Source: DATLXU01 sp035575515
Lineage (GTDB): Bacteria > Acidobacteriota > Blastocatellia > UBA7656
DNA length: 64,000 nt
Direction of reading: 5' to 3'
Assembly (NCBI GenBank): GCA_035575515.1
Contig: DATLXU010000077.1
Coordinates: 1 to 64,000 of the forward strand
This document shows, in pieces, positions 24,804 through 33,698 of the stretch. Position 1 is the first letter of the stretch. Each line of letters starts with the position of its first letter. The position numbers were made by a program, and so were the translations under genes. Under the pieces are notes generated by a model that had not been told where the DNA came from, did no database searches, and saw only the letters and a list, made by a program, of their open reading frames with translations.

Positions 24804-25901
24804 GTCGAACTTTCTCTCTCTTTTATAAAATGGTGTTTCGACTACGCGAGCCGGAACATTGCGCCCGCGCACAACAACAAAAAATTCCGTTCCGACAGCC
24901 GTGTGCTCAATTGGCAAATATGCCAACCCGATGTTCTTCTTCAGGAAAGGCGCGGGACTGCCCGACGTGACTATGCCCACCTGATTGTCGTCTATGATAA
25001 CCGGATAACCGTCGCGCGCTGGCGCTCGGTCCAGCACTTCAAACCCTACGAGCTTGCGCCGCAAGCCTTCTTCCTTCTGACGTTGAAGCGCGTCGCGCCC
25101 GATAAAATCGCCTTTCCCTAATTTCACAACCCATCCAAGACCGGCTTCGAGCGGCGTGGTCGTCTCGTCCATGTCGTTTCCGTGAAGACGATACGCGGCC
25201 TCAAGCCTCAAGGTATTTCGCGCCGCCAGGCCACAAGGTATCAGGCCGCGATCGTGGCCCACGACGAGCAGACGGTTCCACAGATGCCGAGCGTCGGTGT
25301 GCGAGCAGAGAATCTCAAATCCGTCTTCGCCCGTGTAGCCCGTTCGCGAAACTCGACAGGGCACGCCGTCGACCGTAACGTGCTGCGACCAGTAATAAGG
25401 TATTCGGTCGAGCATGTGGTCTGTTATCCCTTGAAGTATCCGCTCGGAGCGCGGTCCTTGAAGCGCGAGCAACGCAAACGCTGCGCTCGTGTTATTGACT
25501 TCGACGCTTCTGAGGTCGGCGTGCGATTTGATCCATTCGAAATCTCTGTCGGTGTTCGAGGCGTTGACTATCAGCAGGAAGTATTCTGAGTTGATTCTGT
25601 AAACCAACAGGTCATCAATAACACCGCCGTCTTCGTTCGTCAGAATCGAATATTGAACCTGGTTATCCTGTAGTTTCGATACATCGTTTGTGGTGACACG
25701 CTGGATGAGATCGAATGCGCCCGCGCCGCTGATTTCTATTTCGCCCATGTGCGAGACATCAAATAAGCCTGCCGCTTCGCGCACGGCCATGTGCTCAGGG
25801 ATCGGGCCTGAGTACTGCACGGGCATTTCCCATCCCACGAAATCAACCATGCGCGCGCCAAGCGAGACGTGCGATTCATACAGCGGTGTGCGCTTGAGCA
25901 T
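24801..25901 (-). CDS. gcvT: Aminomethyltransferase (glycine cleavage T protein)
   Basis: A 366-aa tetrahydrofolate-dependent enzyme that releases ammonia and forms methylene-THF from the aminomethyl-GcvH. It begins MLKRTPLYESHVSLGARMVDF, with GWEMPVQY, DVSHMGE and GYTGEDGFE typical of GcvT. The ATG at 25901 has GAGAGGTGACA upstream. It is first gene of the gcv operon. No glycine riboswitch is recognisable in the leader, which instead holds a heptamer island. Confidence 0.97.
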   Translation of the reverse strand: MLKRTPLYESHVSLGARMVDFVGWEMPVQYSGPIPEHMAVREAAGLFDVSHMGEIEISGAGAFDLIQRVTTNDVSKLQDNQVQYSILTNEDGGVIDDLLVYRINSEYFLLIVNASNTDRDFEWIKSHADLRSVEVNNTSAAFALLALQGPRSERILQGITDHMLDRIPYYWSQHVTVDGVPCRVSRTGYTGEDGFEILCSHTDARHLWNRLLVVGHDRGLIPCGLAARNTLRLEAAYRLHGNDMDETTTPLEAGLGWVVKLGKGDFIGRDALQRQKEEGLRRKLVGFEVLDRAPARDGYPVIIDDNQVGIVTSGSPAPFLKKNIGLAYLPIEHTAVGTEFFVVVRGRNVPARVVETPFYKRERKFD

Positions 25902-25913
25902 TGTCACCTCTCA

Positions 25914-25996
25914 GGTGTCAGATATTAGATGACGGATGTTAGAAGGCATTTTGCAATTCTGACTAATATCTAACGTCTAACATCTAACATCTATCC
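25914..25996. repeat. Heptamer-repeat hairpin island 5 (CTAACAT words)
   Basis: Right arm 25960-25996 contains CTAACGT, CTAACAT, CTAACAT, CTATCC in register. Left arm 25914-25944 carries the complementary GATATTAGATGACGGATGTTAG. It lies between the divergent gcvT and ABC transporter genes, so here it is in a 5' leader rather than a 3' end. Confidence 0.8.
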
Positions 25997-26100
25997 ACAT
26001 ATCGAGATTAGCTACACGAAACCGAACTGGCAAGCTAACACACGCATTTTTGCTCAGTCAAGTTTTGGCCCTGCGGCGGAAACATCTCTTCTTGCTCACA

Positions 26101-27042
26101 ATGGTTTATAACCTTAGAATCGAGCGTGTGGAATCGGCTCCTCAATCAGCAATTTCAATCCGCGCGCTGACGAAACGCTACGGGCGATTGACCGCCGTGC
26201 GCGACCTCAACCTCGAAGTTGAGCAGGGAGAGGTAGTCGGCTTTCTGGGACTGAACGGAGCGGGCAAGACAACGACTATTCGGGTGCTTCTCGATCTACT
26301 CAGGCCAACCAGCGGGCAGGCTTTCATCTTCGGTCGTGACTGTCAAAAGCAAGGGCTTGATGCGCGCTCGCACGTTGGTTATCTGCCAGGCGAGATGGGA
26401 CTCTATTCTCACCTGACTGGTCGCGAGGTACTGGAATTTCTCGCAGGACTCAACCGTCAATCTGTCAACAAAGAATACCGCCGCAGGCTTCAAGAAAGGT
26501 TGAGGCTGCCCGACGGCGACCTTCGCCGCAGGCTGCGCGAGTACAGCACGGGGATGAAACGCAAGCTCGGATTGATTCAAGCTTTTCAATCCGACCCGCA
26601 GCTTCTGATACTTGACGAGCCGACCGAAGGACTCGATCCCGTTATGCAGGAGTCTTTTTATGAGCTGCTCGCAGACGTTCGGCGGCGAGGCCGAACCGTC
26701 TTTATGTCGTCGCACGTGCTGTCGGAAGTCGAGCGCGTTTGTGATCGAATCGCGCTGCTCAGGCGCGGCGAGCTTGTGCTGTTGTCATCGGTTGAGGAGA
26801 TAAGAAATCTGGCGGCTCGGCGCGTGCGCATAATCTTTTCCGAAGACGTTGCCGCGCCGATGGAGCTTCCGCGCGAATTTGAAATCATCGAAATCGCGCC
26901 GCGCGCGTGGAGCCTCCGCATTGAAGGGCCGCTCGGCGTTTTAATAAACAGGCTGGCCGGATTGCCCGTTAAGGATTTGCAGGTCGAAGAAGCCCGGCTC
27001 GAAGACGTGCTGATTAGATACTATCGAGAGGGTGCGGAATGA
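26101..27042 (+). CDS. ABC transporter ATP-binding protein
   Basis: A 313-aa ATPase of the drug/lipid/gliding export type. Walker A is GLNGAGKTTT, signature YSTGMKRKLG, Walker B LLILDEPTEGLDP, and the switch histidine is in MSSHVLSEVE. A C-terminal extension of about 85 residues follows the ATPase domain. The ATG at 26101 was preferred because the region before it is repeat-derived, though no ribosome site is evident. Its stop overlaps the permease start (ATGA). Substrate unknown. Confidence 0.88.
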   Translation: MVYNLRIERVESAPQSAISIRALTKRYGRLTAVRDLNLEVEQGEVVGFLGLNGAGKTTTIRVLLDLLRPTSGQAFIFGRDCQKQGLDARSHVGYLPGEMGLYSHLTGREVLEFLAGLNRQSVNKEYRRRLQERLRLPDGDLRRRLREYSTGMKRKLGLIQAFQSDPQLLILDEPTEGLDPVMQESFYELLADVRRRGRTVFMSSHVLSEVERVCDRIALLRRGELVLLSSVEEIRNLAARRVRIIFSEDVAAPMELPREFEIIEIAPRAWSLRIEGPLGVLINRLAGLPVKDLQVEEARLEDVLIRYYREGAE

Positions 27043-27851
27043 AAGGCGCACTTATTCTGCTCGCTCATTCCTTCAAGCGACTGCGCACGCTCGTCCTGAT
27101 AATGGGTACGGTGCTCGCCGTCTTTCAAATCTTTCTCATCCTGATTGCGCGATCAATCGAGCGATCAAACACCTTCGATCAGATGTCTGCGCTCATTCCT
27201 CCTTTCGTGCGGCAACTGATGGGACCGTCGTTCACAAGCTTCATGTCGTTCAGGGGAATCGTCTCGCTCGGATATTTTCACCTGGCGGTGATGGGATCAT
27301 TAATTGCCCTCGCGATAGCTATTGCCACAATGCCCGCTTCCGAAATCGAGATGGGCTACATGGATTTGATGCTCGTGCGCCCGATTGCGAGGCACTGGGT
27401 CATCACCCGGTCAATCGCCATGCTCTTGATATGCGAACTGTTCCTTTTTGCAATGATGATGATGGGAACGTGGATCGGGCTTAATCTATTGGCCCAGAAG
27501 ATAGCTGCGTGGCCTCAGCCGGATTTCATCCTTTTGCTAGTGTTGAATCTCGGATTGCTGTTGATATGCTGGGGCGGCGTGGCTCTTGCAATTGGCGCGC
27601 GCTCGCGACGGCGAGGCATGGCTGGCTCAATAACGGGATTGCTCGCGCTCGTAACTTTCCTGCTCGATTACGTGGCGCGAGCGTGGCAGCCAGCCGAAGC
27701 GGTCGCGTGGCTCTCGCCGTTCAAGTATTTTAACCCGCTCGAATTGCTCATGGGTCGTGACATTCCGCCGCATAACCTCTGGGTGCTCGCCGGTATCGGG
27801 CTTGCGGGTTTCATTCTCGCTTACATCTTCTTTTCGCGCAGGGATATTTGA
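27039..27851 (+). CDS. ABC-2 type transporter permease
   Basis: A 270-aa integral membrane protein with six predicted helices and the layout of ABC-2 permeases: a first helix at about 15-37, a cluster EIEMGYMDLMLVRPI preceding the third helix, and a C-terminal SPFKYFNPLELL region. It overlaps the ATPase gene by 4 bases, so the two form one exporter. No dedicated substrate gene adjoins; the lipid A operon follows 80 bp downstream on the same strand but is functionally separate. Confidence 0.85.
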   Translation: MKGALILLAHSFKRLRTLVLIMGTVLAVFQIFLILIARSIERSNTFDQMSALIPPFVRQLMGPSFTSFMSFRGIVSLGYFHLAVMGSLIALAIAIATMPASEIEMGYMDLMLVRPIARHWVITRSIAMLLICELFLFAMMMMGTWIGLNLLAQKIAAWPQPDFILLLVLNLGLLLICWGGVALAIGARSRRRGMAGSITGLLALVTFLLDYVARAWQPAEAVAWLSPFKYFNPLELLMGRDIPPHNLWVLAGIGLAGFILAYIFFSRRDI

Positions 27852-27930
27852 AAACTCAAACAGGTTATGTGAAACTTTCACGTCTGAAAGCGCGACTCGC
27901 TTGCGTCAATCTTCAAATCGGTGATTTGTT

Positions 27931-28968
27931 ATGCACACGCTTGGCCGTCTGGCCGAGATAATCAAGGCCGAATTGATCGGCGATCCTGAAGCCGTCATCC
28001 GTCGCGCTCAGTCGTTCGACGCGGCTCAGGAAGGCGACATAACATTTGCCACCGGAACTTATTGCGAGCGAATCAATGAATCTCGCGCGACTGCGGTAAT
28101 CGTTGCTGATAAAATCCCGGACGCCAACTGCAATCTGCTCATCGCGTCAAATCCGAAGCTGGCGTTCGCGCGCGCAATTCAGGCTTTGCACGCCGAGGCT
28201 TATCTGCCCATCGGTATTAGCGATGATCTAATCATCGGAAAAGGGAGTGCGCTTGGGCGTGACCTTTCTATTCACCCGCGCGTCACAATCGGGCGCAACT
28301 CGGTCATCGGAAATCGTGTGACTCTGCATCCGGGCGTTGTCATCGGCGATGATTGTCGCGTTGGCGATGACACAGTGATTCATCCGAATGTTTCGATTTA
28401 TGACCGCACAGAGATCGGCAATCGAGTCATCATCCACGCCGGCACGGTCATCGGCGCGGACGGATTTGGATTTGTTCCCGACGAGGAAGGTCGACAGGTG
28501 AAGCTATTGCAATTGGGCTGCGTGATTATCGAGGATGATTGCGAGATCGGAGCTAACTGCGCGATTGATCGCGGCGGCTTCAAAGACACGATTTTGAGGC
28601 GCGGCGTGAAGCTCGATAATTTCATTCAGGTCGGTCACAACTGCGAGATTGGCGAAGACACGGTCGTAGCTGCACTCACGGGCTTTTCAGGCGGCACGCG
28701 CATTGGTCGCCGCTGTGTGATTGCAGGCCAGGTTGGCACGGTAGAGCACGTCACAATCGGCGACGGCGCAATCATTACGGGCAAAGCGGTTGTGACAAAA
28801 GACGTGCGCGGCGGGGCTGTGATAGGCGGGATTCCAGCGAGGGACTTCAATGCGTGGCGTCGCTCGCAGGTGTTATACTCAAGGCTGCCTGAATTAACAG
28901 AGAGATTGAAGACATTGGAAAAGATTGTTCGCGATTTAGCGCAAACGTTCGAGCGCGGCGATCAATGA
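27931..28968 (+). CDS. lpxD: UDP-3-O-acylglucosamine N-acyltransferase
   Basis: A 345-aa trimeric left-handed beta-helix acyltransferase for the third step of lipid A synthesis, adding a hydroxyacyl chain to the amino group of UDP-3-O-acyl-GlcN. It has the N-terminal uridine-binding domain (about 1-100), many hexapeptide repeats (IGRNSVIGNRVTLHPGVVIG) and the catalytic histidine in IQVGHNCEIG. GGTGA lies 7 bases before the ATG. First gene of the lpx cluster. Confidence 0.96.
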   Translation: MHTLGRLAEIIKAELIGDPEAVIRRAQSFDAAQEGDITFATGTYCERINESRATAVIVADKIPDANCNLLIASNPKLAFARAIQALHAEAYLPIGISDDLIIGKGSALGRDLSIHPRVTIGRNSVIGNRVTLHPGVVIGDDCRVGDDTVIHPNVSIYDRTEIGNRVIIHAGTVIGADGFGFVPDEEGRQVKLLQLGCVIIEDDCEIGANCAIDRGGFKDTILRRGVKLDNFIQVGHNCEIGEDTVVAALTGFSGGTRIGRRCVIAGQVGTVEHVTIGDGAIITGKAVVTKDVRGGAVIGGIPARDFNAWRRSQVLYSRLPELTERLKTLEKIVRDLAQTFERGDQ

Positions 28969-28990
28969 GGCGGAAAAGACCCTGACAATC

Positions 28991-29488
28991 ATGGAAACAC
29001 TGATAGACATCACTCAAATTCAAGCGATACTTCCGCACCGCTATCCGTTCCTGCTCGTTGATAGAATCATCGAGTACGAGCCGAACAAGCGCGTCGTCGG
29101 AATAAAAAACGTCACGCTCAACGAGCCATTCTTCGCGGGCCACTTCCCCGGCGCGCCCGTTATGCCCGGCGTGCTCATAGTAGAGGCGATGGCGCAAACG
29201 GCAGGAGTGCTGATGCTTGCGACTATTCCCGACCGCCAATCGAAGCTCGTCTTCTTCACGGGGGTTGACAACGCAAAGTTCCGCCGTCCCGTAGTGCCCG
29301 GCGACCAACTGCGATTGGAGCTGACAGTACTCAGATTGCGTCCGCGCTATATCAGACTGCGCGGCGAGGCTTTCGTTGACGGCCAGCTTGTCGCCGAAGC
29401 CGAAATATCTTCATCGCTCGTCGAGCGCAGCGCCATCGAGCATAGCGGCGAAGTCAACGCAGCGGCGTTCACGCCCGTAGAGAAGTAA
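28991..29488 (+). CDS. fabZ: 3-hydroxyacyl-ACP dehydratase FabZ
   Basis: A 165-aa hot-dog fold dehydratase of fatty acid synthesis. The active-site histidine is in FAGHFPGAPVMPGV and the glutamate in VEAMAQTAG; the opening ILPHRYPFLLVDRI is diagnostic. In many diderms fabZ lies between lpxD and lpxA because both pathways compete for hydroxyacyl-ACP, and the same order is seen here. The C-terminus is about 15 residues longer than short FabZ proteins. Confidence 0.96.
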   Translation: METLIDITQIQAILPHRYPFLLVDRIIEYEPNKRVVGIKNVTLNEPFFAGHFPGAPVMPGVLIVEAMAQTAGVLMLATIPDRQSKLVFFTGVDNAKFRRPVVPGDQLRLELTVLRLRPRYIRLRGEAFVDGQLVAEAEISSSLVERSAIEHSGEVNAAAFTPVEK

Positions 29489-29509
29489 TAGAGAGGAGCA
29501 CGCCGCGCG

Positions 29510-30283
29510 GTGACGATTCATCCGACAGCAATCATCAGCCCCAAAGCAGAGCTTGGCCGCAACGTCGCAATCGGCCCTTATTCGATCATCGGCGACGACG
29601 TTATTCTGCACGACGACGTTCAGGTGAAAAGCCATTGCGTCATCGAAGGCCCATCGGAGTTCGGGCGCGGCTGCCTCTTCTTTCCTTTCGTATCCGCAGG
29701 ACAGATTCCGCACGATTTGAAATACCTGGGCGAACGAAGCTGGCTGCGCGCGGGCGAGCGAAATGTCTTCCGCGAATTTGTGACGCTGCATCGCGGAACC
29801 GAAGGCGGCGGCAACCTGACTGAGATAGGTTCAGATAATTTATTCATGGCACAGGCGCACGTTGCGCACGATTGTCGAATAGGCAATCACACCATCTTCG
29901 CAAACGGCGCATCACTCGCGGGCCACGTCATCGTCGAGGATCACGTGACGCTCGGAGCTTACGCCGGAGTTCATCAATTTTGCCGCGTGGGCCGTTACGC
30001 ATTCATCGGCGCGTTTTCGGTGGTCGTCAAAGACGCTCTGCCTTACGCGCGCACTGTAGGCAATCACGCGCGATGTTATGGCCAAAACACTTTAGGACTG
30101 CGTCGTCGCGGCTTTTCAGATGATGAAATTCTTCGCATAACTCATGCGTTCAGATTGCTGCTCGCGGCGAAGTTAAACACGACTCAAGCGGTTGAAAAAA
30201 TCAGGCAGGAACTGAGCGGCTGGCCTGAGATTGATTACCTGATCGAGTTCATCGAAACGTCCGAGCGCGGAGTGACGAAATGA
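29510..30283 (+). CDS. lpxA: UDP-N-acetylglucosamine O-acyltransferase
   Basis: A 257-aa first enzyme of lipid A synthesis, a trimeric beta-helix. It begins with a GTG (AGGAG 11 bases upstream), then IHPTAIISPKAELG; the catalytic histidine region is AQAHVAHDCRIGN, and GAYAGVHQFCRVG and YARTVGNHARCYG are family hallmarks. The C-terminal helical domain (about 190-257) completes it. It overlaps the next gene by 4 bases (ATGA). Confidence 0.96.
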   Translation: MTIHPTAIISPKAELGRNVAIGPYSIIGDDVILHDDVQVKSHCVIEGPSEFGRGCLFFPFVSAGQIPHDLKYLGERSWLRAGERNVFREFVTLHRGTEGGGNLTEIGSDNLFMAQAHVAHDCRIGNHTIFANGASLAGHVIVEDHVTLGAYAGVHQFCRVGRYAFIGAFSVVVKDALPYARTVGNHARCYGQNTLGLRRRGFSDDEILRITHAFRLLLAAKLNTTQAVEKIRQELSGWPEIDYLIEFIETSERGVTK

Positions 30284-31266
30284 GCATTCTTATTCTCAAT
30301 CACAGCGAAGTTGAAACTCTTCTTCCGATTCGAGAGTGCATGCCGGTGATGGCCGAAGCTCTGTCGTCGCTCGCGCGCGGCGAAGTTTTCCAGCCGCTCC
30401 GCATGGTCATAATGCCGCCTGATGCGCAGGGCGACATGGCGCTCATGCCTTCGTATGCTGCAGGCGAGCGCGCGGCTTATGGAGTGAAGGTCGTCTGCTT
30501 CTTTCCCGGCAACCCTGCGAAGGGGTTGGACTCGCATCAAGGCAGCGTGATGTTATTCAGCGGCGAGACGGGCAGGCTAATGGCATTGATGAACGCTTCA
30601 GCCATCACAGCGATTCGCACAGCAGCAGTGTCGGGAGTCGCGACGCAATTGCTTGCGCGCGAAGACGCCAGCGAGCTTGCGATAATCGGCGCAGGCGTTC
30701 AGGCTCGCGCACATATCGAAGCAATGGCCTGCGCCCGACAGATCAAACGCGCGCGCGTGGCGAGCCGCCATTTTGAAAACGCCAAGAAATTTGCGGAAGA
30801 GATGCAACCGCACTATTCGTTTCCAATTGAGCCAGTCGAGACGGTTGAAGAAGCCGCGCGCGAGGCTGATTTGATCGTGACGGCCACGACCGCGTCTGAG
30901 CCGATAGTCAAACGTGAATGGGTGCGGGCGGGCGCGCACTTGAACGTAGTTGGGTCGAGCATTCCGACGACACGCGAAGTTGACAGCGCGACAATGGCCG
31001 CAGCAAGCCTCTTTGTTGACCGGCGCGAATCAACAATCAATGAGGGCGGCGATTATCTCTTCGCACTGCGCGAAGGAGCTATCACGCCCGATCACATCCG
31101 CGCAGAGATTGGCGAAATCTTAATTGGCGCAAAGTCGGGCCGCGCTTCTGCGGACGAGATAACCCTGTTCAAATCGCTCGGCCTTGCCGTCGAAGACCTC
31201 GCATCGGCACAGTACCTCTACCGCAAAGCGAAAGAGGCGCGGGCCGGTACATGGATTGAGTATTGA
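30280..31266 (+). CDS. Ornithine cyclodeaminase / mu-crystallin family NAD(P)-dependent enzyme
   Basis: A 328-aa protein with the substrate-binding N-terminal and C-terminal parts and a Rossmann domain with the dinucleotide site AIIGAGVQARAHIEAM (about 131-146). AITAIRTAAVSG holds the conserved basic residue of the substrate pocket. Family members act as ornithine cyclodeaminase, alanine dehydrogenase, ketimine reductase or amino-acid synthase; specificity cannot be read here. Its ATG overlaps the lpxA stop, so it is translationally tied to the lipid A operon, an unexpected place for an amino-acid enzyme. Confidence 0.85.
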   Translation: MSILILNHSEVETLLPIRECMPVMAEALSSLARGEVFQPLRMVIMPPDAQGDMALMPSYAAGERAAYGVKVVCFFPGNPAKGLDSHQGSVMLFSGETGRLMALMNASAITAIRTAAVSGVATQLLAREDASELAIIGAGVQARAHIEAMACARQIKRARVASRHFENAKKFAEEMQPHYSFPIEPVETVEEAAREADLIVTATTASEPIVKREWVRAGAHLNVVGSSIPTTREVDSATMAAASLFVDRRESTINEGGDYLFALREGAITPDHIRAEIGEILIGAKSGRASADEITLFKSLGLAVEDLASAQYLYRKAKEARAGTWIEY

Positions 31267-31360
31267 AACCAGTAGGCAGTGAGCAAAACACTAAACAACT
31301 TGAAAACGGCTCCAGGAGCCAATTTCAAGCTCATTGCAATTCTGCCTACTGCCTACTGTT
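31265..31360. repeat. Heptamer-repeat nested hairpin island 6 (AGTAGGC words)
   Basis: Outer arms CAGTAGGCAGT (31270-31280) and its complement (31348-31358) enclose an inner hairpin formed by CTTGAAA/GGCTCC (31299-31313) with GGAGCC/TTTCAAG (31315-31329). The right arm repeats TGCCTAC twice in 7-base register and ends 1-2 bases before the lpxI start codon, so it occupies the lpxI ribosome-binding region. Confidence 0.8.
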
Positions 31361-32167
31361 ATGAAGTACGGATTGATAGCAGGCAATGGGCGGTTTCCAT
31401 TTCTAGTGCTTGAAGGCGCGAAGGCTTCGGGTGCGGAGATGGTTGTCGCCGCGATAAAAGGAGAGACCGCGCCTGAGATTGAAAACTTTGCGGCGCGGGT
31501 CGAATGGATTGGAGTGGGCCAACTCGGTCGCTTGATTCGATTCTTCAAGCAGGAGCAGGTCACACATGCGATTATGGCGGGACAGGTGAAGCATCATCAG
31601 ATTTTCAGGTTGAATGCCTTGCCTGACCTGCGGATGGTGCGAATGCTTGCGCGGCTCTCTACGAAAAACACTAACAGCCTCGTCGGGGCGGTGGCCGATG
31701 AGCTTGCGCGCGAAGGCATAACGGTTGTTGATTCGACGATCTTTCTCAAAGACTATCTTGCGAGCGAAGGAGTGATGACGCGCCGCGCGCCTACGAAGGA
31801 AGAGCGCAGCGATATTGATTACGGTCTTGAGGTTGCGCGCGAGATTGCGCGGCTCGATTTAGGCCAGACCATCGCGGTCAAAGACGGCGCGGTCATCGCA
31901 GTCGAAGCGATGGAGGGGACCGATGCTGTAATAATGCGCGCGGGCGAGATAACGCGGGGCCGCCCGTTCGTCGTCGTCAAAACGGCCAAGCCCGACCAGG
32001 ATATGCGATTCGATGTGCCCGTGATTGGTGTGCCGACCATCGAGAGCATGAAACGTGCGGGGGCAACGGCCCTTCACGTCACAGCGGGCAAGACTTTGTT
32101 ATTCGATAAAGACGAGATGCTCGCGCTGGCTGACAAGTATCGGTTATCTGTAGTCGGCGGTTGGTAA
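31361..32167 (+). CDS. lpxI: UDP-2,3-diacylglucosamine pyrophosphatase, LpxI type
   Basis: A 268-aa LpxI (DUF1009) protein that hydrolyses UDP-2,3-diacyl-GlcN to lipid X, the fourth lipid A step, in species lacking LpxH. It begins MKYGLIAGNGRFPFLVLEGA, the LpxI signature, and has AMEGTDAVIMRAG and DVPVIGVPTIE in the C-terminal domain. The ATG at 31361 directly follows a heptamer repeat arm and lacks a usual ribosome site. lpxB is not adjacent. The stop TAA lies in the next repeat island. Confidence 0.93.
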   Translation: MKYGLIAGNGRFPFLVLEGAKASGAEMVVAAIKGETAPEIENFAARVEWIGVGQLGRLIRFFKQEQVTHAIMAGQVKHHQIFRLNALPDLRMVRMLARLSTKNTNSLVGAVADELAREGITVVDSTIFLKDYLASEGVMTRRAPTKEERSDIDYGLEVAREIARLDLGQTIAVKDGAVIAVEAMEGTDAVIMRAGEITRGRPFVVVKTAKPDQDMRFDVPVIGVPTIESMKRAGATALHVTAGKTLLFDKDEMLALADKYRLSVVGGW

Positions 32168-32238
32168 TCGGTTGTTGGCTCGTTAAATTCTTCAATCTTC
32201 ATCGGAATGAACGACTGGCTATCGGCCACTGACTACCG
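32153..32238. repeat. Hairpin island 7 (degenerate)
   Basis: A left arm (32153-32180, GTAGTCGGCGGTTGGTAATCGG) and right arm (32210-32238, ending CCACTGACTACC) are imperfectly complementary. It contains the lpxI stop codon. An ATG at 32207 is in this island, so I place the next gene start downstream of it. Confidence 0.5.
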
Positions 32239-32281
32239 TCAAGCGACTGTGGTAAACTTGGATGAGCCAGCGATAAGGGAA

Positions 32282-32974
32282 ATGACGAAAGCAAACACGA
32301 ACGAGTTTGATCCTGAGAGCGCGATAATTGACGCGGAACTGCTTGTCAAATACCGCATGATGAACCGCGCGATTGAAACGCTCGAACGCGCCATTGACAG
32401 CGCGCCTCGTCACATCGGCCTGCGCGAGAAGCTGCTTGAGATACTGGTTGACGCGGGACTGCGCGAGCAAGCTGCGCAACATAGCCTCGCGCTCGCGAGC
32501 CTGCACATAACAGAAGGCGATCTTGAGCGCGCGAATGAAAGGCTGGTCGAGGCGAAGAGACTCGACCCGCGCGTATCGGTCACGGGACAACTGCGCGACG
32601 CGCGACGCGCAGAAACTCCGCCTCAGCAGCGCCCGCAAAAAATACTTTCGGGCAGGCTCGGCGAAGTGAATCTGTTCGACATCATTCAGATACTTGAGAA
32701 CAGCCGATTGACAGGCGCGCTTTTCGTTGTGTCATCGGTTGGCAATGGCGAGATATACTTCGATGGCGGATTGATTATCGGCGCGAAGGCCGGCGACGAA
32801 GTCGGCAAGAGCGCGCTCAGCCAGCTTGCGGGCGCAGAGGACGGTTCTTTCGAATTCGAGAAGACCGGCGCGCTTTACGAGCAGACGATTCAAACGTCGA
32901 GCAACACGGCGCTCATACTCGACCTGCTTCGCGCGAAGGACGAAGAAGAGCACGGAATCAAGAGCGAGATATAA
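32282..32974 (+). CDS. TPR / DUF4388 domain protein
   Basis: A 230-aa cytoplasmic protein. Residues about 10-105 are helical tetratricopeptide-like repeats (ELLVKYRMMNRAIETLERAI, ASLHITEGDLERANERL). Residues about 120-225 form a DUF4388 domain (GRLGEVNLFDIIQILENSR and GEIYFDGGLIIGAKAGD), a module named from cyanobacterial PatA-type regulators and common in delta-proteobacteria and acidobacteria with gliding or signalling genes. The ATG at 32282 avoids the repeat island; 32207 is the upstream alternative. Exact role unknown. Confidence 0.75.
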   Translation: MTKANTNEFDPESAIIDAELLVKYRMMNRAIETLERAIDSAPRHIGLREKLLEILVDAGLREQAAQHSLALASLHITEGDLERANERLVEAKRLDPRVSVTGQLRDARRAETPPQQRPQKILSGRLGEVNLFDIIQILENSRLTGALFVVSSVGNGEIYFDGGLIIGAKAGDEVGKSALSQLAGAEDGSFEFEKTGALYEQTIQTSSNTALILDLLRAKDEEEHGIKSEI

Positions 32975-33054
32975 AAGACAAAAGTAAAAGGCAAAGCAGG
33001 ATTGATGGCCAGAATTTTTAACTTCCTGCTTTTGCCTTTTTACTTTTTACTTTC
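32973..33054. repeat. Hairpin island 8 between convergent genes (AAAAGTA words)
   Basis: Left arm 32973-33000 (AAAAGACAAAAGTAAAAGGCAAAGCAGG split as 7-8 base words) pairs with right arm 33025-33054 (CCTGCTTTTGCCTTTTTAC and TTTTTACTTTC) over about 27 bases with a few mismatches. Because it stands between convergent stop codons and gives U-rich ends on both strands, it may serve as a bidirectional terminator. Confidence 0.8.
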
Positions 33055-33677
33055 TACGGCTTCTGGACGGAAGCGGGAGGCGTTGCAGGCGCGGCTGCTA
33101 CGGGGTTGGCCTTGTTGTACTCGCTGATGAAATCTTTGGTTATGTCCATTCGCGAGTCGAACCAGACAACAGTGCCCGATTGCAGCGCGTTGCCTATGTC
33201 AATAAGCAAAGTGATGCCGCGCTTTTTGGTGTATTCATCAGCGAACTTACTCAGCTTTGCGCTGACAGGCTCAAGCATCTTATCGCGCTCGCGCCCGGCG
33301 TCGGCCTGCAGGTCTTCGGCCTTGCGCTGATACTCCTTCTTCATCGAATCAACCTGCTCGGTCATTTCGGCGACCTTCGCAGCTCCGAGCACCTGGCTCT
33401 GGGTTTTGATCGTGTTCTCAAGCGCGTTGATCTTATCGGCCAGCGATTGGACCTCTTTCACGCGCGGCTCGAACTGGCGGTTCAAAGCGTCAATCTTCGA
33501 TTTGTATTCGGCGATTTGCTCTTGAAAGACGTCGGTGTTGATGACGGCGATCTTGCCTTTCGGAATCACCGCAGGAGCGCCGCCTTGTGTTGCGCCCGTT
33601 GAGGTCTGCTGAGCCGAAGCCGCAACGCTCAAGGCAAGCAGCGCGATTGTCGTCAGTGCTGATTTGAAAAGTCTCAT
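33054..33677 (-). CDS. OmpH/Skp-family periplasmic chaperone, copy 2
   Basis: A 207-aa exported protein with a signal peptide (about 1-22), the beta strand GKIAVINTDVFQEQIAEYKSKID, long coiled-coil tentacles (about 55-145) and the closing strand GITLLIDIGNAL. Skp-like proteins hold unfolded outer-membrane proteins for the Bam machinery. It follows its paralogue (33699-34340) and bamA on the same strand. A Pro/Ala-rich tail ends the protein. Its stop abuts repeat island 8. Confidence 0.85.
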   Translation of the reverse strand: MRLFKSALTTIALLALSVAASAQQTSTGATQGGAPAVIPKGKIAVINTDVFQEQIAEYKSKIDALNRQFEPRVKEVQSLADKINALENTIKTQSQVLGAAKVAEMTEQVDSMKKEYQRKAEDLQADAGRERDKMLEPVSAKLSKFADEYTKKRGITLLIDIGNALQSGTVVWFDSRMDITKDFISEYNKANPVAAAPATPPASVQKP

Positions 33678-33698
33678 AGCTTAACTCCTTTCGCGCTA

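Noticed and set aside
24664..25996. Repeat islands considered as a CRISPR array
   Set aside because: Units are 7 bases, diverged and arranged as inverted arms; there are no spacers of constant length and no cas genes.
25902..26100. Glycine riboswitch in front of gcvT
   Set aside because: No tandem glycine aptamer core is recognisable; the leader is short and mostly heptamer repeat.
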